Below the pieces are notes generated by a model. It ran no database searches and was not told the origin of the DNA. It was given only the letters and a program-made list of their open reading frames with translations. The translations under genes and the position numbers were made by a program. 64,000 bases of DNA from Flavobacteriales bacterium (lineage in GTDB: Bacteria > Bacteroidota > Bacteroidia > Flavobacteriales_C > GCA-002722245). Below are positions 7,931 to 17,696 of this stretch, in pieces (position 1 is the stretch's first letter; every line of letters starts with the position of its first letter). The stretch spans positions 1 to 64,000 of the forward strand of contig CANFBW010000011.1 of NCBI GenBank assembly GCA_947444925.1. Reading direction: 5' to 3'.

Positions 7931-9871
7931 TCACTGTACCACCATAAACTCTGTACGTCGGTTGTTGGCTCGTCCCTTATCATTTTCATTAGTATCTACG
8001 GGAACATCGTCGGCATAACCTTTTGCACTAAGGCGCTCTGCATTAATACCATTTTTAATCAAATAATCCCGCACTGTATTGGCTCTGTTTTGCGACAACG
8101 TTTTATTGTGCGCCTTAGCTCCTTGATTGTCGGTGTGTCCGCCCAACTCAATTTTCAATGTGGCATTGGTATTCAAAAAAGCAACAAGATTGTCCAATTC
8201 AGTTTTCGATTCAGGTTTCAATTCGTAGGAGTCCGTGGCGAAGAATACATTTTTCAAAATCACTTTTTCACCCACTGCAATTTTTTTAAGAGGCACATCT
8301 TTTCTAAAGGCATCCTCTCCTTTTTTAGGGTCCGTCAACTCAAAGTTCTCAGAGTAAAACAAATAGCCACCTTCACACGACACTTTTAAAGCGTAATTTT
8401 TGCCTGTTGGAAGACACACCAAAAAACTTCCGTCTTTGGCATCTGAATAGGATTCCACCACTTGTTTTCCAGTTTGTAAATCGATCAATTGAAAGGCTGC
8501 ACCCAATGGTTTTCGTGTTTTTTCGTCGTACACCAAGCCTTTCATATAGGTGACCGGTTTTGGCTTTGCGGATTCGGGCAATTTAAAGTAATAGATATCT
8601 AAATCTCCCAAACCTCCTTCTCTATCCGAAGCGAAATAAGCCAAATCTCCTTTGGCATCAATAAACAAGGTTCTTTCGTCATCACTCGTGTTGATAGGAT
8701 AACCAAGATTTTGCGGATCTCCCCATGTACCGTCAGCGTTACGCTTACTCATAAATAAATCACGACCGCCCATACCTACTTGTCCGTCGGATGCAAAGTA
8801 CAGTGTTTGATTGTCGGGGTGAATAAAAACACCATCTTCTTTACCGCTTGTATTGAGACGTGGACCCAAATTCTCTGGGTTCCCAAAACCTTGATCATTA
8901 ATGTTGATGACCCATAAATCAGATTCTCCTTGGCCACCCGGACGAGCACTAGAGAAATAAATAGACTTTCCATCCGACGAAATACAAGGCTGCGAATCGA
9001 AGCGATTGGTGTTAATTTTTGGACCAAGATTTCTAGGCTTTGACCAGCGGTTCTCTCCAATTCTTTGGCTCACAAACAAATCACAGCTACCCAATCCTTG
9101 TCTTCCCTCACCATAATTGCCATACACTTCACAAATGGTAAACACCATGGTTCTGCCATCAGGAGAAAGCGTCATTGCACCCTCATTTATCTCTGAATTT
9201 ATCGGCTGCCCCATATTTACAGCCTTCGTCCAGCCCTTGCCTTCTTTGTAGCTGATGAAAAAATCTTCCTGCATTTTGATCAGCGAACGGTCATCGGGAA
9301 TCGTTCTCGTCAATATAAAAGTTTCGCCATCTACCGAGATAAATGGATTGTAATCTTTAAATTCAGAATTGATAGAAGACCCCATATTAATGGCATTAAA
9401 AGGTACGGGATGCTTCACTGCTTCTTTAGCAAAATCACAACTTTTAATAATTTTTTCCGACTGCGATTTAAACTTATCCGAAGGTTTAAAAGTCACAATG
9501 TATTTTTCAAGAACCTGCTTTGCTTTGTCGTATTGCTGCGTTTTAAAATACAACCTACCTAAATTCAAATGATCGGGAGGAAACAATTCAGGATTTATCT
9601 TCAATGCTATTTCAAAGTCAGAAATTGCCCGCGCAAACTCTCCTGAATCGGCGTAAATATTTGCTCTCAAAGAATAAGCCTCTATAAAAACAGGATCTTT
9701 TTCTATGGATTTATTGGCACAAAGCAAGGCGTCCTTTTTGTTCTCCGCTTGCAAAAAACGCAGTGCGTTTTCATACTCTTTAATCGCCTTATTTGACTTT
9801 GAGCTGTATTTTTGCTGCCCGATTAAGAGTGTACAAAAAAAACACAAAGTTAAAGTTATTGCAGCTCTCAT
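7931..9871 (-). CDS. PorE-like OmpA-family protein (TPR, PD40 propeller, regulatory-like domain, OmpA_C)
   Basis: A 646-residue exported protein (signal peptide about 1-18). Domains in order: TPR-like helices at about 25-135; a PD40/WD40-type beta-propeller at about 165-425, with repeated blades such as SPDGRTMVF, SSDGKSIYFSS and YFASDREGG; a carboxypeptidase-regulatory-like beta domain at about 440-530; and an OmpA peptidoglycan-binding domain at about 538-646, with GGHTDN and NNRRTEF. The same domain order is known for PorE, a periplasmic type IX secretion component that ties the machine to peptidoglycan, but Bacteroidota carry several paralogues, so function is inferred. It lies 24 bp downstream of queE on the same strand. 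I see no convincing lipobox. Confidence 0.8.
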   Translation of the reverse strand: MRAAITLTLCFFCTLLIGQQKYSSKSNKAIKEYENALRFLQAENKKDALLCANKSIEKDPVFIEAYSLRANIYADSGEFARAISDFEIALKINPELFPPDHLNLGRLYFKTQQYDKAKQVLEKYIVTFKPSDKFKSQSEKIIKSCDFAKEAVKHPVPFNAINMGSSINSEFKDYNPFISVDGETFILTRTIPDDRSLIKMQEDFFISYKEGKGWTKAVNMGQPINSEINEGAMTLSPDGRTMVFTICEVYGNYGEGRQGLGSCDLFVSQRIGENRWSKPRNLGPKINTNRFDSQPCISSDGKSIYFSSARPGGQGESDLWVININDQGFGNPENLGPRLNTSGKEDGVFIHPDNQTLYFASDGQVGMGGRDLFMSKRNADGTWGDPQNLGYPINTSDDERTLFIDAKGDLAYFASDREGGLGDLDIYYFKLPESAKPKPVTYMKGLVYDEKTRKPLGAAFQLIDLQTGKQVVESYSDAKDGSFLVCLPTGKNYALKVSCEGGYLFYSENFELTDPKKGEDAFRKDVPLKKIAVGEKVILKNVFFATDSYELKPESKTELDNLVAFLNTNATLKIELGGHTDNQGAKAHNKTLSQNRANTVRDYLIKNGINAERLSAKGYADDVPVDTNENDKGRANNRRTEFMVVQ

Positions 9872-9895
9872 AGGAATGCTTTAAAATTTAACAAT

Positions 9896-10543
9896 CTAAG
9901 GTATACCCATGTATTTGTGGGTTTGCAGCGAAATGTTCCACTTTGGATGCTGCTGCACGTATTCAATTATTTTTGGAAGCATTTCTTTGCTCTTGCTCCA
10001 CTCGGGTTGCAAATACAATTTGCACGCTTCGTTCGCTTTAGCGGCATGTTCCTCTGCCCACAAGAAATCATTTTGATTGAAAACAATGACTTTAATTTCG
10101 TGGGCAATCTTATAAATCTCAGGCATAGGTGGCGCTGTTTTCTTGGGTGAGAGGCAAATCCAATGCCACTTTCCACTGAGCGGATATGCTCCTGAAGTTT
10201 CCACAAAAACACGTTTGCCCTTCGCTGTCAATTGTGCGCAGAGATAATCGAGATTGTACAATGAAGGTTCTCCTCCCGTAATCACCACATCTTGTGCGGG
10301 ATACTGTAAAGCATCTTGCACTACCACGTCAACACTTTTCAACGGATGTAAAGACGGATCCCATGATTCTTTGACATCGCACCAATGACAACCAACATCG
10401 CAGCCGCCCACTCTAATAAAGTACGCCGGCTTTCCTGAATTGTAGCCTTCACCTTGAATGGTATAAAATTCTTCCATCACCGGAAGTTTTTTGCCTTGGT
10501 CTAATAAGCTTTTATCGTCTTCAGAAAGATTGTTGTGCTGCAT
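9896..10543 (-). CDS. queE: 7-carboxy-7-deazaguanine synthase (radical SAM)
   Basis: A 215-residue radical SAM enzyme that converts 6-carboxy-tetrahydropterin to 7-carboxy-7-deazaguanine in queuosine/preQ0 synthesis. The N-terminal EFYTIQGEG motif is characteristic of QueE, and the cluster-binding cysteines appear as C-x3-C-x2-C in GGCDVGCHWCD. The TGGEPSLY motif for SAM binding follows. Length is normal. The other queuosine genes (queC, queD, queF) are not in the window. It sits 68 bp downstream of the PrsW-like gene and 24 bp upstream of the OmpA-family gene, all on the minus strand. Confidence 0.92.
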   Translation of the reverse strand: MQHNNLSEDDKSLLDQGKKLPVMEEFYTIQGEGYNSGKPAYFIRVGGCDVGCHWCDVKESWDPSLHPLKSVDVVVQDALQYPAQDVVITGGEPSLYNLDYLCAQLTAKGKRVFVETSGAYPLSGKWHWICLSPKKTAPPMPEIYKIAHEIKVIVFNQNDFLWAEEHAAKANEACKLYLQPEWSKSKEMLPKIIEYVQQHPKWNISLQTHKYMGIP

Positions 10544-10611
10544 CGGGTCAAAAGTAATAAATTAGTTCAGGCTTTTAATACCTATGTCTGCACTTTACTT
10601 CTGTTACAGCG

Positions 10612-12621
10612 CTATTCTGCTTTGCGGTTGAGCACTGCATAATCAACAAAGAGAAAATCACTCTTCACTTTCTTCTTCTTGGAAAGATCAGCAACATTGC
10701 CCACTAATCGCAGGTGTATGATTTGATCAGCAGCACTGAGCGGATCAATACTTAAATCTTTAAGCTTGATCAGCGCTTGATCGTAACGCTTCCAGGCAAT
10801 GTGCACCGACTGGTGCAAATCAACTAAATACCAATCTTTCTCCCACGAAATCAACTCCCTTGATCGTATCTTTCCCCGCAAAGGCAAATGATCTTTGAGC
10901 ACACTGTTGGTTCTAAAAACATCTATTTCAACTTCCGCTCCAATGATTTCATTTAGTTTGAAATGACGTGGTTTCATCCGATGCGTATTTCTCAGGGTTT
11001 CCCAGTCCCAAAAGCGCAGCGGCGCCCAATAATTGCGCACCACATCGAATTTACTAAGACTAAAAGTTAAAAATATCAGCAGAAATGCTCCGGTAAAAAT
11101 ATCGTCAACCAAAGTCCGATTGGCATAGTGTGCGCCGTGTTCAAATGCAATAGCCATATATTCAAAAAGGAAAACAAATGACAAAGCATAAAGCAAATAA
11201 TCGTTCAACACTTTACTGTCGTAGTGCGATGCCGTTTCAAATTTCAATGAATTGTTAATGCAATTATTGATCATCGACGACCATAAAAACATACTGATCA
11301 ACAATTGAAAAAATGTCAAAAAACTAAAATTATGCACCGACTGATTGATGAGCCAAAAATCGTACAAACCATGAAAAACGGCTGCCGCAACAAAGCCCAG
11401 CACAAATGTTAATAAGACATTGTACTTTCTTATATTTTTACCCAACACGATAGCATATGCAACCAGTGAACTATTGAACATATGCGTCACCGTTGCCGAC
11501 AAAGCCCTGCCCTGTATGCGACTCAACCCGCTGTGATCGAAATACAATATGTTTTCAATAAAGGCAAAACCCAAAGCGGCAACAGCGGCATAGATAATAT
11601 AGTCGATTGGTTCTTTAATGACTTTGAAAAAAGTAAGTACAATAAGAAAAGGAATAATTTTCACCATTTCTTCTACTAGTCCAATACCAATAACGCAATA
11701 CATGAGGTCGTTGAAAAATCCACCATTCAAAGTAAATGCCATTTCATACTTTAAGTAATCAGTACAAAATGATGTCAAAAATGCAAACAGCATACCCAGC
11801 ATTAAGGTGAAAAGCAACACCAGCGCATTGTCTTTTTGATTGTAATCAACTTTAAACAAATACAATAACCACACGCCAAGCACCAGAACAGCACCGGCAA
11901 AGCCAAAAACATTAAAGCCCAAAAAGAATCGACTCACCACGCAAGACACATAACTACTCCAGTCGTGTTTCAAGAAGTAAGCTTTGCGTTTTAACGCAGT
12001 ACTGAGATGCTCTTCTCCAACTGTAGACTGAGTGAGCGCATACAATGCAGGAATATTGTTACTGTATAATTCACCAAGGTTTTGATAGGCTCCTTCTACA
12101 AAACCATTGCTTTGAAGTTCATTTAAATAAAACTGTTTTGCTTTTGCCGTATCCTCATATGCGTAGAGGTTTCCATAAAGAAAATTGAGGTAGGGTAACT
12201 TGCGATTTTTGATTTTATCATATTGAAGTGAAGCTTCGTTATACAAGCCTATCTTATTGTAGCACAAACCCAAACCGAAATGACCAATATCTAAACTTCG
12301 CAAAGAATCACTCTTCAAAAAATTTCCATAGTAATTAAAAATATCATCATCATTGCGCTCTTCTGTCTCCGAAAAAACATGATTAATTTCTTTGTCCTGA
12401 TTGAAATGCGCAGTAATGTGCTCGTAATGGTAAAACAAGTTAAACGAGTCCTCTGCACTCAACTTCCGATAGCAGCGCTCCAACTCAGGATAATCTTCCA
12501 CCAAGCGGTATTGCACCGCTTCTTGTTGCAAAGAATCGTACTTTGACTCCCCCACAAAGAAGTTGACCATCAAAAATAACAGCAGCGCAACAGGCGCTAT
12601 ATAAAATAGAAATCCTTTCAA
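10612..12621 (-). CDS. PrsW-family glutamic intramembrane protease with large extra domains
   Basis: A 669-residue protein with one N-terminal membrane helix, an extracytoplasmic helical region (about 25-215) that looks TPR-like, a multi-helix core (about 235-450), more helices to about 530, and a soluble C-terminal domain (about 555-669). The core has the PrsW motifs: EEMVK at 317-321, FAFIEN at 352-357, THMFNSSL with His380, and FHGLYDFW with His417. These supply the glutamates and histidines expected of the family. PrsW in Bacillus cleaves an anti-sigma factor; related CPBP proteins process other membrane proteins. Typical PrsW proteins are much shorter, so the N- and C-terminal domains are notable. 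The substrate is unknown. Confidence 0.75.
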   Translation of the reverse strand: MKGFLFYIAPVALLLFLMVNFFVGESKYDSLQQEAVQYRLVEDYPELERCYRKLSAEDSFNLFYHYEHITAHFNQDKEINHVFSETEERNDDDIFNYYGNFLKSDSLRSLDIGHFGLGLCYNKIGLYNEASLQYDKIKNRKLPYLNFLYGNLYAYEDTAKAKQFYLNELQSNGFVEGAYQNLGELYSNNIPALYALTQSTVGEEHLSTALKRKAYFLKHDWSSYVSCVVSRFFLGFNVFGFAGAVLVLGVWLLYLFKVDYNQKDNALVLLFTLMLGMLFAFLTSFCTDYLKYEMAFTLNGGFFNDLMYCVIGIGLVEEMVKIIPFLIVLTFFKVIKEPIDYIIYAAVAALGFAFIENILYFDHSGLSRIQGRALSATVTHMFNSSLVAYAIVLGKNIRKYNVLLTFVLGFVAAAVFHGLYDFWLINQSVHNFSFLTFFQLLISMFLWSSMINNCINNSLKFETASHYDSKVLNDYLLYALSFVFLFEYMAIAFEHGAHYANRTLVDDIFTGAFLLIFLTFSLSKFDVVRNYWAPLRFWDWETLRNTHRMKPRHFKLNEIIGAEVEIDVFRTNSVLKDHLPLRGKIRSRELISWEKDWYLVDLHQSVHIAWKRYDQALIKLKDLSIDPLSAADQIIHLRLVGNVADLSKKKKVKSDFLFVDYAVLNRKAE

Positions 12622-12708
12622 TTGATTGAACCTTTACTTGCTTACGAAAATTGGAGTCAATTGGTTTAATAAAAAACCAAACACCAAGACATGAAAGCAC
12701 AAAAAATC

Positions 12709-13479
12709 TTAAGCCCGAATAGCTCGAACAAAATTCTTTGCAGCCAAGGCAACATCAGCTTGCCCCGCAATAGCTTTAACAAAAGCACTTCCAATAATTG
12801 CTCCATCAGCAAAACGCGTCGCCGATTCAAAACTCTCTTTATTTGAGATATTAAAACCCACCATAGTAGGTGACTTCAAATTCATTTTTTGAATACGCGA
12901 CAAATATGCTTCAGCCCCTTCTATTCCAACCTTCTTACCAGTTGTGCTCGAAGACGATACCAAATAAATAAAACTACTTGAATGCTCATCAATAAAGCGA
13001 ATACGCTCTTCAGAAGTTTGAGGCGTCACCAAAAAAATATTTTTAATGTCATATTTCGCGAAAATCGACTGATAATCTTCCAAAAACTCCCTCATCGGAA
13101 GATCAGGAATAATGATACCATCCACCCCAACTTCACTGCACTTCTTAGCTAAATTTTCAATACCGTACTGCAAAACCGGATTAATATAACCCATCAACAA
13201 AATAGGCAACGCAACCTCTTTTCGGATCTCCACAATTTGAGACAAAAGCAATTTTAAAGTCATGCCGTTTTCCAAGGCGACAGTGCTACTCTCTTGAATT
13301 ATCGGGCCATCCGCTAAGGGATCTGAAAAAGGAATTCCAACTTCAATAAAATCTACACCAGAATCCTGCAAAGCCTTAACAACAAGCAATGTATCACTCA
13401 ATTGAGGATAACCTGCCGTAGTGAAGATTGACAATAAATTTTTCTTTTTGCTATTAAAAAGCGTATCTAAGCGATTCAT
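12709..13479 (-). CDS. trpA: tryptophan synthase alpha subunit
   Basis: A 256-residue TIM-barrel subunit that cleaves indole-3-glycerol phosphate to indole, which is channelled to TrpB. Visible signatures: [16 protein letters not shown] near residue 40 (catalytic Glu and the DP loop), GIIIPDLP near 125 and [10 protein letters not shown] near 170. Its ATG overlaps the trpB stop by 4 bp, implying translational coupling. It is the last gene of the operon; I found no clear terminator in the 87 bp after it. Confidence 0.95.
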   Translation of the reverse strand: MNRLDTLFNSKKKNLLSIFTTAGYPQLSDTLLVVKALQDSGVDFIEVGIPFSDPLADGPIIQESSTVALENGMTLKLLLSQIVEIRKEVALPILLMGYINPVLQYGIENLAKKCSEVGVDGIIIPDLPMREFLEDYQSIFAKYDIKNIFLVTPQTSEERIRFIDEHSSSFIYLVSSSSTTGKKVGIEGAEAYLSRIQKMNLKSPTMVGFNISNKESFESATRFADGAIIGSAFVKAIAGQADVALAAKNFVRAIRA

Positions 13480-14681
13480 TGTTTTTCAAACCATTTTATG
13501 TACGTTGCCAAATCTTTATCACCTCGTCCCGACAAATTAATGACCACCACTTGATCGGCCCCAAATTTTCTTTTCTTTAAATAAGCCAAAGCGTGCGCCG
13601 TCTCAATCGCCGGAATAATACCTTCTAAGCGACAAAACTCAAAACCAGCTTGCATCGCTTCTTCATCCGTCACAGCTTCAAAAACACCTCTTCCAGACTC
13701 AAACAAATGCGCATGAATAGGACCAATTCCAGGATAATCCAAACCCGCCGAAATAGAATAAGGCTCTACAATTTGTCCATCCTCCGTTTGCATCAACAAT
13801 GTTTTACTAGAATGAATCACACCAGGCTTTCCAATTTTCGTAGTAGCGGCTGTTTCACCAGTATCTACACCGAGTCCGGCCGCCTCAATAGCAATCAACT
13901 CTACTTTCGGATTGTCAAGATAATGATAAAATGCACCAGCTGCATTACTTCCACCGCCAACACAAGCTATGATTGCGTCAGGATAATCACGCCCTTCCTT
14001 CTCCATCATCTGCCACAGAATCTCCTCACTTATTACCGACTGCAAACGCGCCACAAGATCGGGATAAGGATGCGGCCCTACTACAGAACCAATGATATAA
14101 TGCGTATCCACCGGATTGTTAATCCAGTCGCGAATCGCCTCGTTAGTCGCATCTTTCAAGGTTTTACTTCCACTTTCTGCCGGAATCACAGTAGCCCCCA
14201 ACATCAACATCCTTTTCACATTTGGCTCTTGACGCACCACATCAATTGCCCCCATGTAAACCACACATTCTAAACCCATTAAAGCACATACCGTTGCAGT
14301 AGCAACGCCATGTTGACCCGCTCCGGTTTCGGCAATAATTCGGGTTTTCCCCAACTCCTTGGCCAATAAAATCTGACCTACCGTATTATTTATTTTATGT
14401 GCTCCAGTATGGTTCAAATCTTCTCTTTTAAGATAGATCTTCGTTTCATATTTCTCTGACAAGCGCTTCGCATAATACAAAGGCGAGGGACGACCAACAT
14501 AATCTTTAAGCAAAGACCTAAATTCCTTTTGAAAGGACTCTGACCCAATGATACGCAAATAATTGTCCTCCAATTCCTTTACATTAGGGTAGAGCATTTC
14601 GGGAATGTAAGCACCTCCATAGTTTCCATAGAAACCACGTTCATTTACACTGAACTTGGAATGACCTGCCGCTTCGTTCAT
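13476..14681 (-). CDS. trpB: tryptophan synthase beta subunit
   Basis: A 401-residue PLP enzyme that joins indole and serine to give tryptophan. The PLP lysine lies in HTGAHKINN near residue 92, the phosphate-binding glycine loop in GGGSNAAG near 235, and the C-terminal signature in SGRGDKD. It overlaps trpF by 4 bp upstream and trpA by 4 bp downstream. A 207-codon frame on the plus strand at 13650-14273 is an antisense shadow. Length and motifs are normal for the TrpB1 type, which works in complex with TrpA. Confidence 0.96.
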   Translation of the reverse strand: MNEAAGHSKFSVNERGFYGNYGGAYIPEMLYPNVKELEDNYLRIIGSESFQKEFRSLLKDYVGRPSPLYYAKRLSEKYETKIYLKREDLNHTGAHKINNTVGQILLAKELGKTRIIAETGAGQHGVATATVCALMGLECVVYMGAIDVVRQEPNVKRMLMLGATVIPAESGSKTLKDATNEAIRDWINNPVDTHYIIGSVVGPHPYPDLVARLQSVISEEILWQMMEKEGRDYPDAIIACVGGGSNAAGAFYHYLDNPKVELIAIEAAGLGVDTGETAATTKIGKPGVIHSSKTLLMQTEDGQIVEPYSISAGLDYPGIGPIHAHLFESGRGVFEAVTDEEAMQAGFEFCRLEGIIPAIETAHALAYLKKRKFGADQVVVINLSGRGDKDLATYIKWFEKQ

Positions 14682-15310
14682 AACTTCAATAATTCTAAAA
14701 AGGCCTCAATCAACCAAACATCCTTAAGACCCGGCTTTTCTTCAAACTTACTATTAATATCCACTGCCTTAATAAACTTGTAAGGCAAATTCTTGATTGC
14801 TTTGCCATCGTGCGGCGTAATTCCACCACTCAGCATTACAGGCACTTTCAATTTATATTTCTTCAAGAGTTTCCAGTCGAACTTTTCTCCCGAACCTCCT
14901 TTTTCTTTTGACTTCGTATCGAAAAGAAAAAAATCAACATCCTTTTCGTATTTCTTTAATTTCTCAAAATCAAATTTCGCATCAATGCCAAAAGCTTTTA
15001 TCACCTTAGCATGTTTGCGCACCGACTTACAAAACGCAGGTGTTTCATTGCCATGCAATTGAATATAGCCCAACTCTAAATCTTCAGCATCTTCAAGAAT
15101 GGTATCCAAATCCTCATCAACGTACACCCCTACTTTATTCACTTTCCCAGTCAATGCTTTAATGAAGTTAGCATCCAAATTATCGCCGATATAGCGCTTT
15201 GAATCTTCGTAGAAGATAAAACCGATGAAATCAACACCCAATCCAATAATGTCTGTAATGTTTTTTGGATCAGTCAATCCGCAAACCTTTATGTAAAATC
15301 TATCTTCCAT
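14678..15310 (-). CDS. trpF: phosphoribosylanthranilate isomerase
   Basis: A 210-residue TIM-barrel isomerase that converts N-(5'-phosphoribosyl)anthranilate to CdRP. The N-terminal [13 protein letters not shown] contains the catalytic Cys of the KxCG motif (here KVCG), [12 protein letters not shown] near residue 130 contributes the catalytic Asp, and PVMLSGGI marks the phosphate-binding loop. It overlaps trpC by 11 bp, so the two remain separate genes rather than the TrpC-TrpF fusion found in enterobacteria. Confidence 0.93.
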   Translation of the reverse strand: MEDRFYIKVCGLTDPKNITDIIGLGVDFIGFIFYEDSKRYIGDNLDANFIKALTGKVNKVGVYVDEDLDTILEDAEDLELGYIQLHGNETPAFCKSVRKHAKVIKAFGIDAKFDFEKLKKYEKDVDFFLFDTKSKEKGGSGEKFDWKLLKKYKLKVPVMLSGGITPHDGKAIKNLPYKFIKAVDINSKFEEKPGLKDVWLIEAFLELLKL

Positions 15311-16094
15311 GTCCTTTAATTGCTTCTATAAATCGTTTACATGCCAAGCCTGGATTTTTTTCTTTCATGAAATTCTCTCCGATTAGAAACCCTTGAAAAC
15401 CTGCAGCCTTCAATTGTTTCACAGACTCAACATTATCAATACCACTTTCGCTGATTTTCAAAAATTCATTTGGAATCTTATTCACGAGGTCCAAAGATGT
15501 TTGAATATCGACGCTGAATGTATTTAAATTTCTGTTATTTACACCAACTGCATCCACAAATTCATTAATATATTTCAACTCAAATTCATCGTGCACTTCC
15601 AAAAGCACATTCAAACCCAATGCCTTCGCGGATTTCGCCAATATTTTACATTGCGCCACTTCTAGGTTCGAAGCGATCAATAAGATGATATCAGCCCCTA
15701 TCGATTTAGATTCAAGCAACTGAAACTCATCGATAATGAAATCTTTACGCAACAGAGGGATGTCATTCACCCTTCTGGCAGCGATCAAATTGTTGTTCGA
15801 TCCGCCAAAAAACTGAACATCAGTAAGTACTGACAATGCAGATGCCCCAGCGTCGTTATACCCCTTAGTTGTTTCAGCTGGATCAGCTAGCGAATTTATG
15901 ATGCCCTTTGAAGGTGACTTTGTTTTGTATTCCGCAATAACACCAGATCGTTCAGGATCAAGCAAAAAGGATTTAAAAGACAAAATTGATTTGTCAAAAA
16001 ACTCTCTTTTTTCAAAATCGCGAATGGAAAATTGCTCTTTCAGCAATGCCACTTCTTTCTTTTTGTTCTCTATAATCTGCTCGAGAATAGTCAT
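15300..16094 (-). CDS. trpC: indole-3-glycerol-phosphate synthase
   Basis: A 264-residue TIM-barrel enzyme that closes the indole ring of CdRP. It begins with the usual ILEQIIENKKKEV helix, followed by IAEYKTKSPSKG (catalytic Glu and Lys), LLRKDFIID near residue 110, EVHDEFE, VGVNNRNL and the SESGI phosphate loop near the C-terminus. Only one base separates its ATG from the trpD stop. Confidence 0.95.
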   Translation of the reverse strand: MTILEQIIENKKKEVALLKEQFSIRDFEKREFFDKSILSFKSFLLDPERSGVIAEYKTKSPSKGIINSLADPAETTKGYNDAGASALSVLTDVQFFGGSNNNLIAARRVNDIPLLRKDFIIDEFQLLESKSIGADIILLIASNLEVAQCKILAKSAKALGLNVLLEVHDEFELKYINEFVDAVGVNNRNLNTFSVDIQTSLDLVNKIPNEFLKISESGIDNVESVKQLKAAGFQGFLIGENFMKEKNPGLACKRFIEAIKGHGR

Positions 16095-16095
16095 T

Positions 16096-17091
16096 TTATC
16101 CTTTGTTGATTGCTAATAATTTATTTAAAAGTAGCTCCGCTTTTGCTGATTTTATAATTTCTTGCGCCTCTGCAACACCAGATTGAAATTGGATATTTTT
16201 CGCCACACTAATGGCAAGTCCAGCATTTGCCGCAACAACATTGTTTTGCGCCAGCGTTCCTTCTCCAGCAATAATACTGCGCAATACGGCAGAAGCCTCC
16301 CCTACAGTCTCCCCACCATCAATCTCCGATTGTAAAGTGTGCAACAAGCCTATATCTTGAGGTGAAAATTGCTTTTCCCCACCCTTTTGAAGCACCAAAA
16401 AATCGCCCGTTAATGAAATCTCATCGTAAACATCAAGCGAGAAAGCGATAGCATAATTTGTAGTACTGCGATCGAGCACATATTGATACAAAGGCATTAT
16501 ATCTTTCGCATACACGCCCGTCAATTGTTTTTTAGGACGCGAAGGATTCACAAGCGGACCAAGTAAATTGAAAAATGTTTTTCGCCCTAATTCCTTGCGC
16601 ACTGCCGCCACATGTTTCATCGCGGGATGAAACAACGGTGCATGCAAAAAAGTAATTCCCACCTCATCCAACTCACGCTTCAACTGATCTTGCTTGTTAC
16701 TGAATTGATATCCTAATGATTCGATCACATTTGATGACCCAACAGCTGATGAAACACCATAATTCCCATGCTTTGTTACCTTCACCCCCGAAGCAGCAAG
16801 CACCAATGATGAAATCGTGGACACATTGAAAGTGTTTTTCCCATCACCTCCTGTACCGCACATATCTATGGTATCAACATCAGAAAAATCAACAGGAATG
16901 CACAAATCTAGCAAGGCAGTTCTAAATCCATACAACTCTTGCGCTTCAATCGGCCGCATCATGTACACGGTCAAAAAAGCGGCCATCTGACTGTGATTGA
17001 CCTCTCCCTTTCCAATGTAAAACATAGCAGCACTGGCCTCCTCGAAAGAAAGCGGATGCCCCTCTATTGCTTTATTTAAGATATGCTTCAT
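16096..17091 (-). CDS. trpD: anthranilate phosphoribosyltransferase
   Basis: A 331-residue enzyme that transfers phosphoribose from PRPP to anthranilate. The helical N-terminal domain leads into DMCGTGGDGKNTFNVST (PRPP-binding glycine loop), VTKHGNYGVSS and LGPLVNPSRPK, all diagnostic for TrpD. It starts 28 bp after trpG and is a stand-alone gene, not fused to trpG. Confidence 0.95.
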   Translation of the reverse strand: MKHILNKAIEGHPLSFEEASAAMFYIGKGEVNHSQMAAFLTVYMMRPIEAQELYGFRTALLDLCIPVDFSDVDTIDMCGTGGDGKNTFNVSTISSLVLAASGVKVTKHGNYGVSSAVGSSNVIESLGYQFSNKQDQLKRELDEVGITFLHAPLFHPAMKHVAAVRKELGRKTFFNLLGPLVNPSRPKKQLTGVYAKDIMPLYQYVLDRSTTNYAIAFSLDVYDEISLTGDFLVLQKGGEKQFSPQDIGLLHTLQSEIDGGETVGEASAVLRSIIAGEGTLAQNNVVAANAGLAISVAKNIQFQSGVAEAQEIIKSAKAELLLNKLLAINKG

Positions 17092-17119
17092 GACGTGCGC
17101 GCTAAGTTCAAAAAAAACA

Positions 17120-17686
17120 TCAGTTTTCCAACCAATTTTTCATTATTTCTAATCCATGCTCTGTAAGCACAGATTCCGGATGATATTGCACTCCCACCAC
17201 TTGATGCGTTTTGTGTCTAATAGACAATATACTTCCTTTTTCATCTACTGCAGTAACCATTATTTCGGGGGTCAATGAATCGCTCTTAATTTGCCATGAA
17301 TGGTAGCGACCAACATTGAACCTTGAAGGCAAACCAGTGTATATCAAATCTTTTTCAACAACTTCCATTGGCGTAGCGATACCATGCAACACCTTATCCA
17401 TGTTTTCCAAAGAACAACCATAAGCTTCGCCTATAGCCTGATGCCCCAAACACACTCCTAAAATGGACTTTGATGCCCCATACTCCTTGATGACATCTAG
17501 CAAAATACCCGCTTCACTTGGAATCCCAGGACCAGGAGAAAGCAATATTTTATCATAAACCGCAATGTCAGCCAATGCAATTTTATCATTTCTAAAAACA
17601 TCCACGTCTTTATATCCCAATTGTTTCACGTAATGAACCAGATTGTATGTAAAAGAATCGTAATTATCGAATACCAATATTTTCAT
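17120..17686 (-). CDS. trpG: anthranilate synthase glutamine amidotransferase subunit
   Basis: A 188-residue class I glutamine amidotransferase that supplies ammonia to TrpE. The DNYDSFTYNLVHY start is typical, the nucleophile Cys lies in GVCLGHQAIGEA near residue 79, and the His/Glu pair in QYHPESVLTEHG near the C-terminus. Such subunits are sometimes shared with para-aminobenzoate synthesis (PabA), but placement between trpE and trpD supports TrpG. It starts 10 bp after trpE. Confidence 0.95.
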   Translation of the reverse strand: MKILVFDNYDSFTYNLVHYVKQLGYKDVDVFRNDKIALADIAVYDKILLSPGPGIPSEAGILLDVIKEYGASKSILGVCLGHQAIGEAYGCSLENMDKVLHGIATPMEVVEKDLIYTGLPSRFNVGRYHSWQIKSDSLTPEIMVTAVDEKGSILSIRHKTHQVVGVQYHPESVLTEHGLEIMKNWLEN

Positions 17687-17696
17687 AGCACTTATT

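Noticed and set aside
13650-14273. 207-codon plus-strand frame opposite trpB
   Set aside because: Rich in His, Arg, Asn and Ser with no domain, opposite one of the most conserved genes in the window. A codon-use shadow.
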